Shown: positions 35,209-48,759 of the stretch, one piece after another
How the letters are laid out: each line of letters starts with the position of its first letter
Position numbering within the stretch: the first letter of the stretch is position 1
DNA from: Emmonsiellopsis sp. PD_33
Taxonomy: Eukaryota; Ascomycota; Eurotiomycetes; Onygenales; Ajellomycetaceae
Length of the DNA: 64,000 nucleotides
Direction of reading: 5' to 3'
Assembly (NCBI GenBank): GCA_032988165.1
Contig: JANTQF010000011.1
Location: forward strand, 1-64,000
Notes under the pieces: model-generated
Databases searched by the model: none
The model's input: the letters and a program-made list of their open reading frames with translations, nothing else
Told to the model about the DNA's origin: nothing
Translations under genes and position numbers: made by a program

Positions 35209-35468
35209 TGTGAAGGGCTACATCTTTATACTCTATATCTATAGTTTATCTGAACTTTGCTTGATCTCTAACTATCTAATTAGAAGCCTCTAACTAGGCC
35301 TTCATATGAATGTTTATCTACTCTGACCTTACATAGTTCTCTTCTATTTATATTGTATGATCTTCAAGTTGTAATTTTTTTTCCTTTTTCCTTCCTTTCT
35401 CTAATGATTACAATTCTAATTTTAGTGTCTAGCTTGTATGATCTATTAATCAGAGCACACCCATTACA
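35209..35468 (+). repeat. 3' LTR of the outer family-A chromovirus
   Basis: 260 bp, TGTGAAGGGCTACATC to CACCCATTACA, six bases longer than the other five family-A LTRs (254 bp). It is followed by AAAGA, the same 5 bp as at 2656-2660. Confidence 0.93.
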
Positions 35469-35851
35469 AAAGATAGTATATTCTGATGTTAAAGATATTA
35501 TAGTATTATTCATTAAAGAACTAATGAAATAAGATAGTATCTATAGTATTCTAGAAAAGATAATTAAGTTTATTATAAATAACCTAGCTTGACTTCATAC
35601 TTAACTTTAACTATATTTAGATTGAGAGATGTAAAGAACTGTGTCTACAGCATTCTAGTTCATTTTAGTGGATATCTTCTTCTATATTATGATTGTTAGA
35701 GCTGATATTTCAATGTATAAAGAGATAATCAGGTGTATTTATCTGATATAGTGAAAATTCACTTAATGCCTAATTAATAGGAAGTGTGCCATAAAGATTT
35801 ATTAGTATATAAAAGAGGTATATTCCACCACTGGAGAATCTGAGAGCTATT

Positions 35852-36015
35852 GAAGAAATGAACCTGATTGCTACTCTATACTTCTTAAATTTATAATTAA
35901 ATGATATCTTAGTAATAATAGCAGTGTAGGCACACACCTGGACCACTATTATTATCAAGATATTATTTAATTATGAATCTGAGAAGTATAGAGCTGCAAT
36001 TAGATTCATTTCTTC
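35852..36015. repeat. Imperfect inverted repeat, 75-bp arms
   Basis: Arm 35852-35926 pairs with arm 35943-36015 across a spacer of about 16 bp. A third copy of the arm is at 2473-2546 on the far side of the outer chromovirus. Confidence 0.75.
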
Positions 36016-36147
36016 AGTAGAGTGGGAAAGGAAACACTTATTTTTAGTGAGTATCTCCTCATATATTATATTTATCAGAGCTGATATTTCCTTTTCAAGG
36101 TTCTTTTCTCTTCTAATACTATTAGATGTGAGATCATTACCCAAGTA

Positions 36148-36245
36148 AACATCACCTTGATCCTTAAATCTCTAAATGATAATATTACCTTAATTCTTGA
36201 ACTTCTAAATGGCAATATCACCTTAATCCTCACCCCCTAAATGGA
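36148..36245. repeat. 33-bp tandem repeat, three units
   Basis: Units AAYATYACCTTRATYCTTRA... at 36148, 36181 and 36214, differing by transitions. Confidence 0.8.
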
Positions 36246-37143
36246 TTATCAGAGCTGATTTTTCTTTACTTGTAGCAGCTTTATCTTGTTAATAACAGTA
36301 ATAATGGTAGCTATGAATCAATTTGATGGATATACTGCTAAATGTGAAATTAATAATAGATATCTCTAAAAAAATATATATTTAGATTGGGAATTACTTT
36401 ATAATCAGACTATAATCAAATAGTGATCTAATCATACTCTAATTATATTATAATTATGTTTAAATCATGCTCTGATGCTCTGACTGTGTTATTATAGTAT
36501 TTATATAATGATTTTATTATATCTAAATCATACTCTGATCCTCTAACTGTGTTATCATAGTAATTATATAATGGTTTCATGGTAGTCATTACTGTATTTA
36601 TATGAGAACATTAAATGTAATGTAGTTAGAGCACTATTACAGTTAAAATACTATTATAATTGAAGTGTTATAATAGTCAGAGTGTTATTATAATTAGAGT
36701 GTTATTACAGTTAGAGTATTATCATAATTAGAGTATTATATATATATAAATATTAATAGAGTGTTACATGGAGCATGGTAGTAATCAGGGCATTATATAT
36801 ATATAAATATGAATAGAGCATTACATGAAGCATTATAGAAATATTATATTATATGAAGTATAGTTAGAGTGCTTCATGAAGTATAGTTAGAGTGCTTTAT
36901 AAAGTATAGTTATAATATTATAATATATTTATATGGTTCTTTGGTTTACATACTCTAAAAATAGTGATAATATTATTATGGATGTTAATTTCAGAGTACT
37001 CTATCAGAGTAATGATATTTACATGGTAGATTCACAGCAAAATAGTCTCATGAAAATCTGGTATGAAGAATTAAAGTTAAAATATAAAAAATAAAGTTAA
37101 AAAGAGTTTTGAGTAAACCTCTATATATATTAAAAGATGAAAG

Positions 37144-37397
37144 TGTAATGGGTGTGCTCCAATTAACAGATCATGTGAGTTAGATGCTAAAATCAAGATT
37201 GTAATTATTAGAGAAAGGAAGGAAAAAGGAAAAGAAATTGCAAGATCATGCAATATAAATAGAAGAGAACTATATGAGGTCAGAGTAAATAAACATTCAT
37301 GTGAAGACCTGATTAGAGGCTTCTAATTGGGCAGTTAGAGATCAGGTAAAGTTCAGATAAATTATAAATATAAAGTATAAGAGTATAGCTCTTTACA
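37144..37397 (-). repeat. 3' LTR of the third family-A copy
   Basis: 254 bp, TGTAATGGGTG to CTTTACA on the + strand. Confidence 0.93.
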
Positions 37398-40387
37398 TTA
37401 TCTCCTCCTACTTAGTTTCAGAGGGTAGGTAGAAGGGATCAGCACATCAGACACAAAACAGTGCAGGCAGAGTCTTATCAGGCAGGTGTAGCTCTTCATA
37501 ACAGGCAAGTATGATAGTGTCTTACAGGATAGAGATTAGTTCTCATAAAGAAACTTCATATTCAAGTCATTTCATTAGATACTGAAATCCTCATCTATAG
37601 TAGTAGTAGTTGAGGATGACTTTAATTTTATATTCTACCTCATTATCTTCCCTAACAATGTCAAATAGGTACCAGTCAGTAATCTCTTGTGAGGAAAATA
37701 GGTTAGTAGAGGCCCTGCAGAGCAGGTTCATATAAAATATGTTGTAAATTCTGAGTAATATGTCAAGATAGTAGTTATAACTTCCTAGGACCTCAATAAT
37801 AGTATATTTAGCATATTAGTAATTAAATGTGCAAGATAGTTAATCAGTAATGATATTCTAGAGATCTAGTTAGATCTTATTACTCACTTTATAGTGTTCA
37901 GTAGGATTCCAGCAAATATTCACACAGTCTTATTGATCTTACTGAATACTAACCAGAGAAAATTTAGCTTATTCATGGGCTTGCTAGAGTTTCAAGATAA
38001 TAGTATCTACAATTTAAATTAAACTGTAGGATAAGGTAGAAGGTTTGGGCAATTCAGTAAGATTAAGAATTTTAAGATTATAATTATATGAGAGGAAAAA
38101 TAGATTAACATCAGTACTGACAGCATTACAGTCATTAATTATAAATTTAATGTGTAGGAGGAGTTCATTCCAGTCATCTTAGATATATAAATAGAACTTT
38201 TAGAGATAGTTCTTAATTATCTGAATTATACATTTAGTACTACCATTAATTTCAGAGTGATAGGTAGTTAAGAGGTATCAGGAAATCTTAAGGAGCTAGT
38301 AGATTTAGCTCCAGATAGCTCTAACAAACTAGATTCCACAGTCTGAAATAATTATATGAGATAGATCATACAGGTAATAAAATAAACTTTAGAGGAAAAC
38401 TTTAGCTACTACAGGTACATTCATCTTTATATAGGATTTAAGGATAACATCTTTACTGAGGTAGTTAATAATGATAAGAATATTCTTATAGCTATTACTT
38501 ATAGAAAGGTTTACTGTAAAGTTAATGATAACATTGTGCTAGATGCATTTAGAAATCAGAAGAGATTTGAGTAGATCTTAGTGATAGTCCTACTAGATAA
38601 TAATAGATTAGTAGATGTTGTAGTTCTAGATGAACTGTTAGATACTCTAAGATATATTAGGCTAGTAAAAATGTCAGGATAAAATTTAGTAGAATACTTT
38701 ATAGTCTGAGTGGCCAGTCATCAGAGAATCATGAGTTTCTTGTATGATTTAGATGTATAGTAATTCTAAATTGAGAACCTACTATTTTTCTTAGAAGTAT
38801 AGTTAGGCATTAGTATCTATAGAGCATTCAGCTATATTAATATAGGTCTAAAGTTCAGGCAGGAAGTAATGAGCTTTATTCTATATAATCTGAGTTATCA
38901 TCTGGAGATATTCATTAGAGGTAGTAGTAGTATCTCAGAGTTCTTAGAGTAGAAGTAGAGATAACCTGGGGAAGTCTTTCATAGAGTTTACTTAGGTAAT
39001 TGCAGTTAGCAGGGTAATAGGCAAGGCATATATTACTTCATGTGATATTACTTTAGAGTCCTTAAGAATCTATAAGTTTAATAATCTTTATTTGCAGTTC
39101 ACCTAATAGGCATCAGAGTCTTCAAAGAGTATATTCTATTCATATTAGAAGAGAGTGTCAGCTATGAAGTTCTCTATACTGAAATAGTAGTAAATTATAA
39201 AATGAAATTAACTGAGGAATTCAGCTCAGTGCATCTAGCATTCAGAGAGTTTATAGGTTATAGTGAAATATTAGAGATTCTTATGATTCATAATGATCTT
39301 AAAGTTTTTCATACTATAGAGTTTAGAGTCTCATTCTTTTAGATATTAAATAATAGTAAGGAGTTCTTTGTTATAGATCTCATAATTAGCTTTAATAGAG
39401 CTAAGTTTTTTGAATATAAATATATAAGGTCATAGGACACCTTCATCATTCTATTACATGAAGGTGTTACCTGTGATGTAACTGAAAGAGTCTATTTTAA
39501 CTATTATTAGGTAGTCAGGATTGAATGTAATGAGTATCAGAGTAGAGATAAATATCTACTTAAGGTGTATGAACATTCTGTCTGCTTCTCTAAACTACTA
39601 GAACTATTAATCTTTATGCATGAGATCAGTTAGTAATTAAATAATGTCAGAAAAATTCCAAATGAAGTATCAGTAGAAATTTGTAAATCCTAGGAAGTCT
39701 TATATATCTTTTATAATTATAGGGGCTTTCTATTTAAAAATAGTAGTAATCTTCTTAGGGTCCATACAGACTCTCTTCCCTACCTCTATGATGAAGCTAA
39801 GATAGATCATCTCTTGAACTTTAAAGGCAGACTTATTGATATTAATTGAGAAACTATATTTATAGAGATAGGTGAGGACTTTTTAGATGTGCTTCTAATG
39901 CTATTTATAGAATCTATTAGTAAAGATAAGAATATCATTAAGATAGGTAGAAGTAAATTTATTCAAATAGTCTTATAGTACTTAGTTGATGTACTTCTAG
40001 AAGATACTTAGAGTATTTATAAGATTAAAGAGGGTAATCATCCATTTAAATAGACTATATCTCATATAGAAGGTAGTCAGCCATTTATCTCCTTCTGCAA
40101 TTTAAATCTTATAAAATGTAGAGATGATATTAAGCTTTATAAACTACTTAGCTTGTCTGATTTATTTAAGAGTCTTATTGATTAATGATAGTAAATAACA
40201 GTCTTTTCTTATAAGTTAATTAAGGCTATAGTAATCTATGTAGAATTAGAGGCCTTCATTAGACTTCTTAGTAAAAAGAATAGATGTATCAGCAGGTAAA
40301 TTACTAACTTAGATGAAATCTTTATTAAGAAGATCATTGAGGGTCTTGTAGAGTATAAGCAGTTTATTGTGTGATATGTTGTATAGA
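37398..40387 (-). pseudogene. pol region of the third family-A copy, downstream part
   Basis: Minus-strand order from 40387 down: reverse transcriptase (matches 7700-8590 of the nested copy), RNase H, integrase, and a chromodomain near 37500-37650. It aligns collinearly with 5606-8590. Many TAA and TAG codons. It breaks off at 40380-40387 (TGTATAGA), the hAT target, and resumes at 51687. Confidence 0.75.
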
Positions 40388-40396
40388 TAGTGTTGT
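40388..40396 (+). repeat. Left inverted end of the hAT
   Basis: TAGTGTTGT, pairing with ACAACACTA at 51670-51678. Confidence 0.85.
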
Positions 40397-40975
40397 AAAC
40401 CCGACCTGTGAACCCACTGGGTTTCAAACCTGAAAAAAAAAAAAGCCTCACTTGGGTGGGTTTACTCACTGCTGTTTTTTTTTTTCTTATGTTGGGTTTT
40501 CAGAGTCAAACCTGATTGATTTTTTCAAACCTGCCAGGTTTGAAAAATAAAGTTATGCATACATAAATTCACCTCAAGATTTAATTAAGTTATGTTAATA
40601 CAGTACTATCATACACAAGAATTGAACTTTGGTTCCATCCACCACATTAATCTTTTTCACTGTAGTGCTAGAAGAATTATTATTAACCAAGTGCTAAAAG
40701 ATGAATGAAATGATATTTATTAACTATTAATAGCCTAAAACATATTAAAGGAGAAAAATACTGTCTAAAATAAATAAAAAGCACTACAATCTAGGTCTAC
40801 CACTCCCTCAAGTAATCTAATGTGAAATGAAATCCTCCAGTTCCACTCTTCAGGGTGTCCACTGTGAATAATGGGGTGAATTGAGCCATGATGGAGTAGA
40901 TGGAAGGAGATGATTATTATTAATTACCACCTGGGGGATAGGCTGCCAAGATGGTGTCACATTGTACAATGCACT

Positions 40976-43729
40976 TCAGAGATGGTGAAGCTTTCCCAGG
41001 GAAACATTAATTAACAAGGTATTCTGTCTGGGCATCATCTCTTCCTCATCCTGGCTCTCAACCTCATCTACAACTTCATCTAAATCATCAAAGTCTGATA
41101 TGTAATTATCTGAGAGTTCATCATCTTTCTCCTCATCCTCATTGCCTGACCCATTATCCCCCATATATACCCCATCACCCATATATGTACTGGGAGGTGG
41201 GATGAATGCCTTCTGCATCTAGCACTAATCACCCATATAATAGAGTATGATGACTTGAATAGTTGATGGTTGCAGGCAATTTCAAAGGTATGTACAGACC
41301 TGATGGGAAATTGAGAATGTATGTTCTAGCTTTATCATGTTGCTCTGCACAGCCAGGATGTTGCATGTAATATGGGTGAGGATGGGAAACTATACTTATC
41401 TCTATTTTCAGTAGTCAAGTAGTGATATGTTTTTCATCAACCCTAAACAATGAATTAGAACTTAAGTTCAATATAATCAGAAGGAGAAAAACATACCTTC
41501 ATTGAGATATTGCTCAATCTCTCATAATAAGATTGTAAGGGGAGGATAACTTCAACTAGATGACTCATATTTGTATTTACAGTATTGATCCACATTGTTT
41601 AAAACCTTCTCTAGTATGGTGTGCCCATACTTGTACTTCCAAACATTCCTATGACCTTGAGGGGATGAACCTGCCATTAATTCCTGTATCAGTTCTCCCT
41701 TATATAGTTAATATATCTTCACAAAGACACTCAGATATTTCTCATACCAGTCTATATTATCATTCAACCAGATACTATTGCAGAACTCCAATGGTTTAAG
41801 GCCCAGATAGAGATATATTGTCATGATATAGAGATAGCCATAATTCCCATTTGTTTTTAAGTAGTACTAGCATAACTTGATCATTGCATTCTGAATACCC
41901 TTTTGAAGTTAATCATGCCAAGCACAGTGCTTCCTGGAGAGAGCACATTCAGTGGATCCAAGGAGGTCAAAAAGACAATTATACATGTGAAACACATGAG
42001 GAAGGGAGGACTCCTTTTCCTGAGACAAGCTATTTATCAGACTTCTAAATATCAAATAGATATCTACAAGATAAGCAATCTACTTCCACTCAGCAGCTGA
42101 GAAAGAGGAAGGATGATCTGCAAAATCATAATGAAAAGTAAAGTAGTTTACAGTCTTTTAAAACTTCAGCAGCTATTTCAATAGAAGGTATGTTGAGTTC
42201 CATCATGTAAGGCAATCAGTTTGCACTGTGAGTGCTATTGTGTGAGAGAACTCAAGCTGACATTTCTTAAAATAAGAGACTCATTGTGGGGAGTAGCAGA
42301 TAAATCAAGTAAACTGGCAGGCCTTAATGAAAATGAAACAGTCAGAAAGATCATTAGGTCTAGAGGTAAAACACTTCATATCTTTTATAAAGTGCTACTA
42401 ATATCCTCATCAAAAAGGTCATCATTCAGGATAGGATCTAGTTCCTCCTAGGCATTTATGTCAATCCATCAGAAGATGGCATCTAAACATAGTTGAAATA
42501 TATATACCAGGCAAGGAACATGCTAGTTCATCCCTAACTTCTGCAACTTCAGATCAGTGAACTGCAAGGTTAACTGGCTTGTTCACATTGCCTGGAAGAG
42601 TACCTGAGTAAGTGTGCTATTATTCCCTGCATTATTAGTTATATTAGCCAAGATCTAACCTCTAAGGTGATACTCATCTGCACATTTCAACACAAGATTT
42701 GTCAGCTTCTAACCAGTATGTGACTCACAAACATGCTCAAAATCAAGCAGCACATCCACAGGTTGCCAATCCTCAGAGATAAAATGACCAAGTATCCTCA
42801 TGAAGGAGAGGTTCCCATAGAGTAACATTCAGCAGTCAACACTGATTGAGATTCATAAGGTTGGAGATAATTTCTCCAGCTGGTCCATCACAATCTTCTG
42901 TGAGTTTACAAGTAGATGGTTTGTGACAGTCTATCAAGTGAGAATCCCTAAGAATGGATTGGATGCCACCATCTGGATTAGCTACTTAAACTCTAGATGA
43001 TAGATGATATTAAATAGGATCTAAGTAGTAATAATTATCTTAGCCAGCTAAGCCAGAAGATTCTTCTTGTTTAGAACCAGACAGGCATTTACTTTCTAAC
43101 TAATAATCAATTGAAACTTTAGTTAAATAGTAAGAAATGAGAAAACTTACATCCTCCCAGACAAAGAACTCCATCATTTTATATTTGTACTATAACTCAC
43201 CCCATTTCCAGATTCAAGTAGCACACTTCTTGAGATGGCAACTAAGGGTCTTTGTGCTATGATTTTTTAGGGTTGGATTGGCTATAAGCTAGCCATAATA
43301 TGCACACTGCATCTTTAGGACCCCATCAGGGTATATCATCATCTCATTGAATTCCCTCCACACCTGACTTGTTCATCACATGGAACCCCAAGCAGCCATC
43401 TTCTCAGTGAGCTTGAAATGAGTAATTAGCCATTTTGTGGTCTTCCATCATTAAAGGAAATCTAGATGATTCTCCTCATCAAGAACAACACAACACTTAC
43501 TGTGATTTCCACTGGTGATAACAATCAGTCCAGGCAGTGCTCTATTTGATTGGGACACATGATCATTGGCTAGTGAGCTACTGAGACTAACTGTGTCAGT
43601 ACAACCTAACTGGTCTGGAGGGACTATTGGTGTTTCCTGAACCACTGAGCTTGAGGTGGATTGATCTGGTGATGGTTGATTCCTACCATTAGAGAATATA
43701 GAGCCAGATAATATGGTAGATGAAGGCAT
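40976..43729 (-). pseudogene. hAT transposase with BED zinc finger
   Basis: Read on the minus strand from the ATG at 43729 (MPSSTILSGSIFSNGRN). After a Ser-rich lead and an intron (GTAAGT near 43500), a BED finger lies at about 43370-43190: WREFNEMMIYPDGVLKMQC, then a Tyr in place of Cys, then LKNHSTKTLSCHLKKC. The transposase core follows with ILANITNNAGNNSTLTQ near 42640 and PCLVYIFQLCLD near 42500, the N-rich and HxxxL-type blocks of hAT proteins. The C-terminus is acidic (ISDFDDLDEVVDEVESQDEE, stop at 40976). hAT transposases cut and paste DNA with 8-bp duplications, as seen here. Stops and a lost Cys make it inactive. At least four introns are needed; exact joins were not solved. Confidence 0.75.
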
Positions 43730-44390
43730 GGCATAGGATGAACTGATAGACTTTCAGATGAGAAAGATAAATATAATTAAATGAGTAGATAGTTACAGAC
43801 TGAGGATGAGAGACAATTGAACTTAAGTTGAATTAATATATTTAAGAGATGGGGATTACTGAATATTTATGCAATGCCTTTTTTTTCTCAGGTTGAAAAA
43901 AAAAATGAAAAAGAGAAAACTACAGAAAGAGGAAGAGTATTATGTATACCAGTATGAATAGACATGTCAGGTTATCTCTAGTTACTAATAGCTAATTTAA
44001 AACCAGATGAATAGCCATTAATAGAAGCCTCCCTATTAATGGCACTGGATCAAGAAGAAAAAGAAATAAAACATTAGTTCAATCAATTTAACTAACTAGA
44101 AAGAGCACACAATCAGACCATCCTATGAACATCCAATCCTTCTGCAGAGAATAACATATTAAACCACTGATTGACATGATCAACATTGAACTAAAGTTCA
44201 ATTCAGGTGGATGTAAAAAAGCAAAGATAAATAACACTAATAACCTTCAGATGCACCTTCCCATGTCCTGTAAAATCATACATCTAGCTATCAAAGACAA
44301 CTAAACCACCCATCCTGCAAGCCCAGCCCATTATATCAAGAATAAATAAAGGAGTAAACAACTTAGTGAACTGCATCAATTCTTTGCACC

Positions 44391-47300
44391 TCATACAGGA
44401 GCCTTATGTGTTGCAGCACTACCCTTAGGTGCTTTGACCCTCTTAGGTGCTTTGGCCTCTTTGGCCCCTTCACCCTTCTTTATCAACATAGGAGCAATGG
44501 TAGGCACAGAACTTCCCATTTCATCCCATGCTGATTCCACCCCATTCAAGACAGGCTCATTATCCTTGAGCTTGCTCTGTGATATCTTTTGCTTTTTCTA
44601 AGGGGGGGCAGTGGGTTCCTCAGTCATATCATTATTAGCCTTCTTTGCCTTTTTGGTAGAGACCTTCTTGCCAGGGCCACATCACTTCAGAAGGCTGTGC
44701 CTGGGAACCTCCTCTAGTGTCTCTGCATATCTTCTTAACTTAACAAGTAACTCAGAGTCATCTTGAATTTTCTTTAGATGTAATTAGCTTTCATCAAGGA
44801 GCAGCAGCTTCACTCCCATATGACCTTCAATGATGCATTGAACTATATGATAATTAAGGGTGAACTGTGCCAGATCCTCAGTTATATTTTCTGGGGTGCA
44901 TTGTCACTCAGCATTCAAAATGATAGCCCCATATTGCAGAACATTCTCCCATGCAGAATCTAGTTATAGCTGTTTTAAATCAAGTTAGTAACCACAACAA
45001 TCAAGTTAAATCAACTAAAGTTTAATATTAACAACAGTAGGTGAATAAAGAGTTTACCTGAGAAGTGAAGAGCAAAGTCTGATGGCTCTTAGTATGTGCT
45101 ACAAGGGAGAATCTATAACATAGGATGTTGATTAGCAGCTGCTTGAGGTGACAGTATTAGAAAATAGCCCTGAAAATAGTGCTCTCACTGCAGAGTTACT
45201 CTTTGACCCTGAGGTTGATCAGCTGTTTATATTTGTTCAACTCATAGTTATTTGTAATCTGCAAATCTGCAATCTGAACACCCCACAAGGTAGTCAATTT
45301 CATCTCATCCTAGATCATTGATTAGAAAATAAAATAAAATGATGTTAATTAGCAGAGAGACCTACAAGCTTATTAACACTATTGAATATATCCATACAGT
45401 TTGTAAACAGCAACATCTAGTGCTTCTTGCAGATTGAGATTAACTGCCTCCAATGGGATTAAGTGAACTTTGACTGGTATATAATTACCTCATTACTGTT
45501 AATCCCACAATTGGGATTAACAATACAGCTAGAGGGCAGTTTGAACTGTGAATGTTAACATGTTAAAATCAAACTTAAGTTTAACTTCACTTACCTGATC
45601 ACAAAAAACTAGCATAGAGAATGCATTGTTTGAGGTGGAAATATGCATTCAGAGCACCACAATGAGATCTATAGCTCTCTCATACATCTTACCATCATCA
45701 TCATTAAGGATTATCAAAATTGCATTCAGCCACTAGAAAGAACAGTACTCATGGGACAAATTGGCCAGCACAGTCCAGTTGGGAATGACAAAAAACATAA
45801 TGTGAGGCAATAACTTCTGAAAGGGGTTCACAATCAGGTTAAGTGTCTGAAGGATTGAAGGTCACATCTGAACATTATTGATCTCATGAGATACCTATTG
45901 AATCTTCATAAATATTTGCTGATACTACTCATCTGGAACATAGCTTAGAAAACCAGAATGATGAGTTGTGTACTATTTGCCACACCACATAAAAGCTGGT
46001 CTCATTTGTGGTAAACAGTGCTTTTCTTCTCCACTCATGAAATATTTATCCTCAACCACTAATTTTCCCTTGAGAATGCAGGCCATCACATTACTAACAT
46101 CTGGAAAGAACAGAGGACAAAGATTGTCATCACAAAGCAGCAAATCAAAGGACATTAGTTAGAGTAGGTCTGATTTGTTGACCTTTGAAAGATGATTACC
46201 AAACAAGAGAGTCAAGAAATACATGTAGCACTTAAAGATGAGATTCCAAAACTAACTTAAGTTTAATATTAGTATTCAAGTATGTGATAGAAACCTTTAA
46301 ATGAACTAACCTGATCTATCTTGCATCTCACAATTTTATCTGCAGTGGTGATTGAGAAAGTTTTCTATCCATATGAAGATACAACATAATCTGCAAAGGC
46401 TGGGCACAAATTGTTGTTTTGCAAAACTATCATTCAATGCCCACTGTTGTTAATATTTGTCCTGAATGTAGTCATAATTCAGTGAGTAAGAGCAGTTTCA
46501 TTCTTCAGTAATTTACTTTGTTTATTGATATTCTTGGCCTCAAAACTGAGAGTAATCACCTGGAAACTATCACCATCAGAGCTTGACTGATATACATCAT
46601 GTTTATTAGCTCTGAGGAAGTCCAGTGCATCCTGATTGCTGTATAAGATTCAAGCATCATAGAATTCACAATACTAAAGATATGCCTGGATTTAGCTGTA
46701 TCAGTATTCAACTGAAGTTTAATGTTCATAAGGAAGAGAAACTTACATCATCTGAGACTGGTGCATCAGGCATGCTGACCTCATCATTGTGCTGAATCAA
46801 CACATAGTGATAGTATTGTTCAGCCTCTAACATCAGAGAGTTCTGACCAATCAAAACTAGGAGATTGAGATATACTATCTGCTTGAGATTACAAGTAACA
46901 ATAGTTTTGATTTGATCAACTACTTGTCTTCTAATATTACTGCTATTCTTCTTGATGAATTGCTTGACAAGAGCATCAAAATTGGCATGTTGAATTAAAG
47001 TCTTAAAATGAATATTAACCCCACATCAGTTAATACCCTTTTTGTAAAAGAAGATGATCAATTTGGTGATATGTTCTTCAGACATGTTGTAGTTCTGCAC
47101 TGTCCCTGACCATTTCAGGTTCAAACTCTGAATGTTAATAATTGCCATTCCCAGAAGTGCAGACTCAATAAAGATTTCATTGTGATCAACTGGAATGTCA
47201 TTAATATTAGAATCTTATTGGTTATTACTAACAAACAGCATGGCCAGTCCATAATCAATACAATAATCATTGTGTGCTCTATTATCATTCATTGGTCACT

Positions 47301-47391
47301 TAGATTCAGAAGAGCTACTAGAGTCACTACTCACAGATGAGGCCTGCAGATTGTTTGCAGCCATATCATCTGCAGCAGTTAGCTGTGCCAT
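44391..47391 (-). pseudogene. Long unidentified cargo gene of the hAT
   Basis: ATG at 47391 opens MAQLTAADDMAANNLQASS followed by a Ser run. Six or more exon-like blocks follow with well-formed minus-strand introns (for example GTAAGT at about 46746, 45597 and 45060). Readable parts include HITKLIIFFYKKGIN, LVVEDKYFMSGEEKHCLPQM (46000-46060) and MMFFVIPNWTVLANLSHEY-like near 45790. The C-terminus is Lys-rich with APKRVKAPKGSAATHKAP before a TGA at 44391; a second stop lies at 44376. I recognise no domain. Stops are few for this length, so decay is milder than in the chromoviruses. Confidence 0.55.
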
Positions 47392-48427
47392 TACAGTAGG
47401 GTAGGGACTGAATCCAACCAAAGTTGAATATCAGTATTGAAGATTCTAAGGAGTATAAAAATAGAACTAAAGTTGAATTTTAGACTTACCTAGAATCAGC
47501 AATTAGAGAGTTAAACTCAGTTGAATTATCAAACCAGGGCAGACAAGAAAAACAAGGGAGGTAGGGTAAATAAACAAGATAAGTTGCTAAGGAAAAGAAA
47601 ATTAAGAGAGGAAGATGTTGAGCCTATCTTATATCTGACTAGCTTACTTGTTGCAGTTCATATTCTGATGTGATTTACTCCTTAAATTAGTATGTGTATT
47701 ATCATTGAAATAACTAATGGGGTAAATACTATTGATAAAGTGGCATTGTTGCCTGATTATTAACATCTTTTACACAGAGTAAAGAATACAATGTGTTTAA
47801 CTGTGGAATCATTTTTTATTATGATAGATTTCATTATTGAACTTAGATTCTTTGATGTTCAATTTGTATTTACATTAAAGAACACCTTCACTAATAGCTT
47901 TGTTATGTGATTAGAGAACAACAATCTAGATATATATATATATTTGTGAATGTAATGAAGGTTACCCAATCAGAATTAATTATAATAATAATAATGTATA
48001 TTATTCTCCTTTATGGAAATACCTTGATCCACATCAGTTGTGTGATGTAACATCCATTCATAAAAGACTTTTTAAGATAATGTCATACTCTGCCCACAGG
48101 ATTCACTTATAATCTTTGAGATAAAGATATTTAAAGACTGCATTGAACAGTCACTATTATTATGCCTACTATATTTATTTTGTTGGTTAACTCTACATGC
48201 TCCTGGAACATGGCAGATCCCATGCATAATCACACTTTATTACTTTAAATAGAAGTTCAATTCATTGATTGTAATTTTTAACACATCTCTTTATTAGTTA
48301 TAATCTACAACCTTTCAAGCACTCTCAAGAAAGATCCCATAATAAAGACTGGTTTCATCTCTATGACTTGCAGATTACATAAAGAACTAAAGTTCATTAT
48401 TACATTTTATTCTAATTCATCAAAGCA

Positions 48428-48660
48428 TTAGGCTTCCAGTCTCAATTGGAATTCCCCAGGTTTATCTGTGGGAGTTAAATAACACCACATTTCCCTGCTA
48501 AATCTACCATGATCTATCACCCATGCATCTCCTGCCTCAACTGAAATGCCAGTCTCCCCTGATCCATCTTCTCCCTTAATAGAAATGCTACCTACTACAC
48601 ATCCATCAGCCACATCTTCTAATGTGAATTCCTCACCCCATCCTTCATATTGACATGAAG
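48428..48660 (-). pseudogene. Short C-terminal exon, unidentified
   Basis: An open minus-strand frame reads EEFTLEDVADGCVVGSISIK and ends PTDKPGEFQLRLEA at 48428. It has no ATG, so it is probably the last exon of a lost gene. Gly/Asp-rich beta-like pattern; no family recognised. Confidence 0.35.
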
Positions 48661-48759
48661 ATTATGTGACTGATGAGGAGTAATTCCATCATCAACTCTT
48701 TACCTCCATGTGAAACACTGACATGAAAGATATTGTATACATCATCTACTTGTCTTGTA

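Larger units (their letters stand above)
2661..35468 (+). mobile_element. Outer Ty3/Gypsy chromovirus copy (family A), multiply interrupted
   Basis: A full-length LTR retrotransposon on the + strand, bounded by AAAGA target duplications at 2656-2660 and 35469-35473. Both LTRs begin TGT and end ACA. It is broken by a MITE (3650-4018), a reversed copy of its own family (5352-10969) and a 21.2-kb DNA element (12196-33373). Removing these and their target duplications leaves 5625 bp, within ten bases of the other two family-A copies (5618 and 5627 bp), which supports the reconstruction. Coding order is gag with zinc knuckle, reverse transcriptase, integrase, chromodomain. It is saturated with stops and must be older than everything inside it. 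Confidence 0.93.
35474..37138. other. AT-rich spacer between two chromovirus copies
   Basis: No gene seen. It holds an imperfect palindrome (35852-36015), a three-unit 33-bp tandem repeat (36148-36245), a duplicated 70-bp block (around 36430-36590) and runs of TTATAATTAGAGTRTTA words at 36600-36900 rich in TATATATA. Confidence 0.5.
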
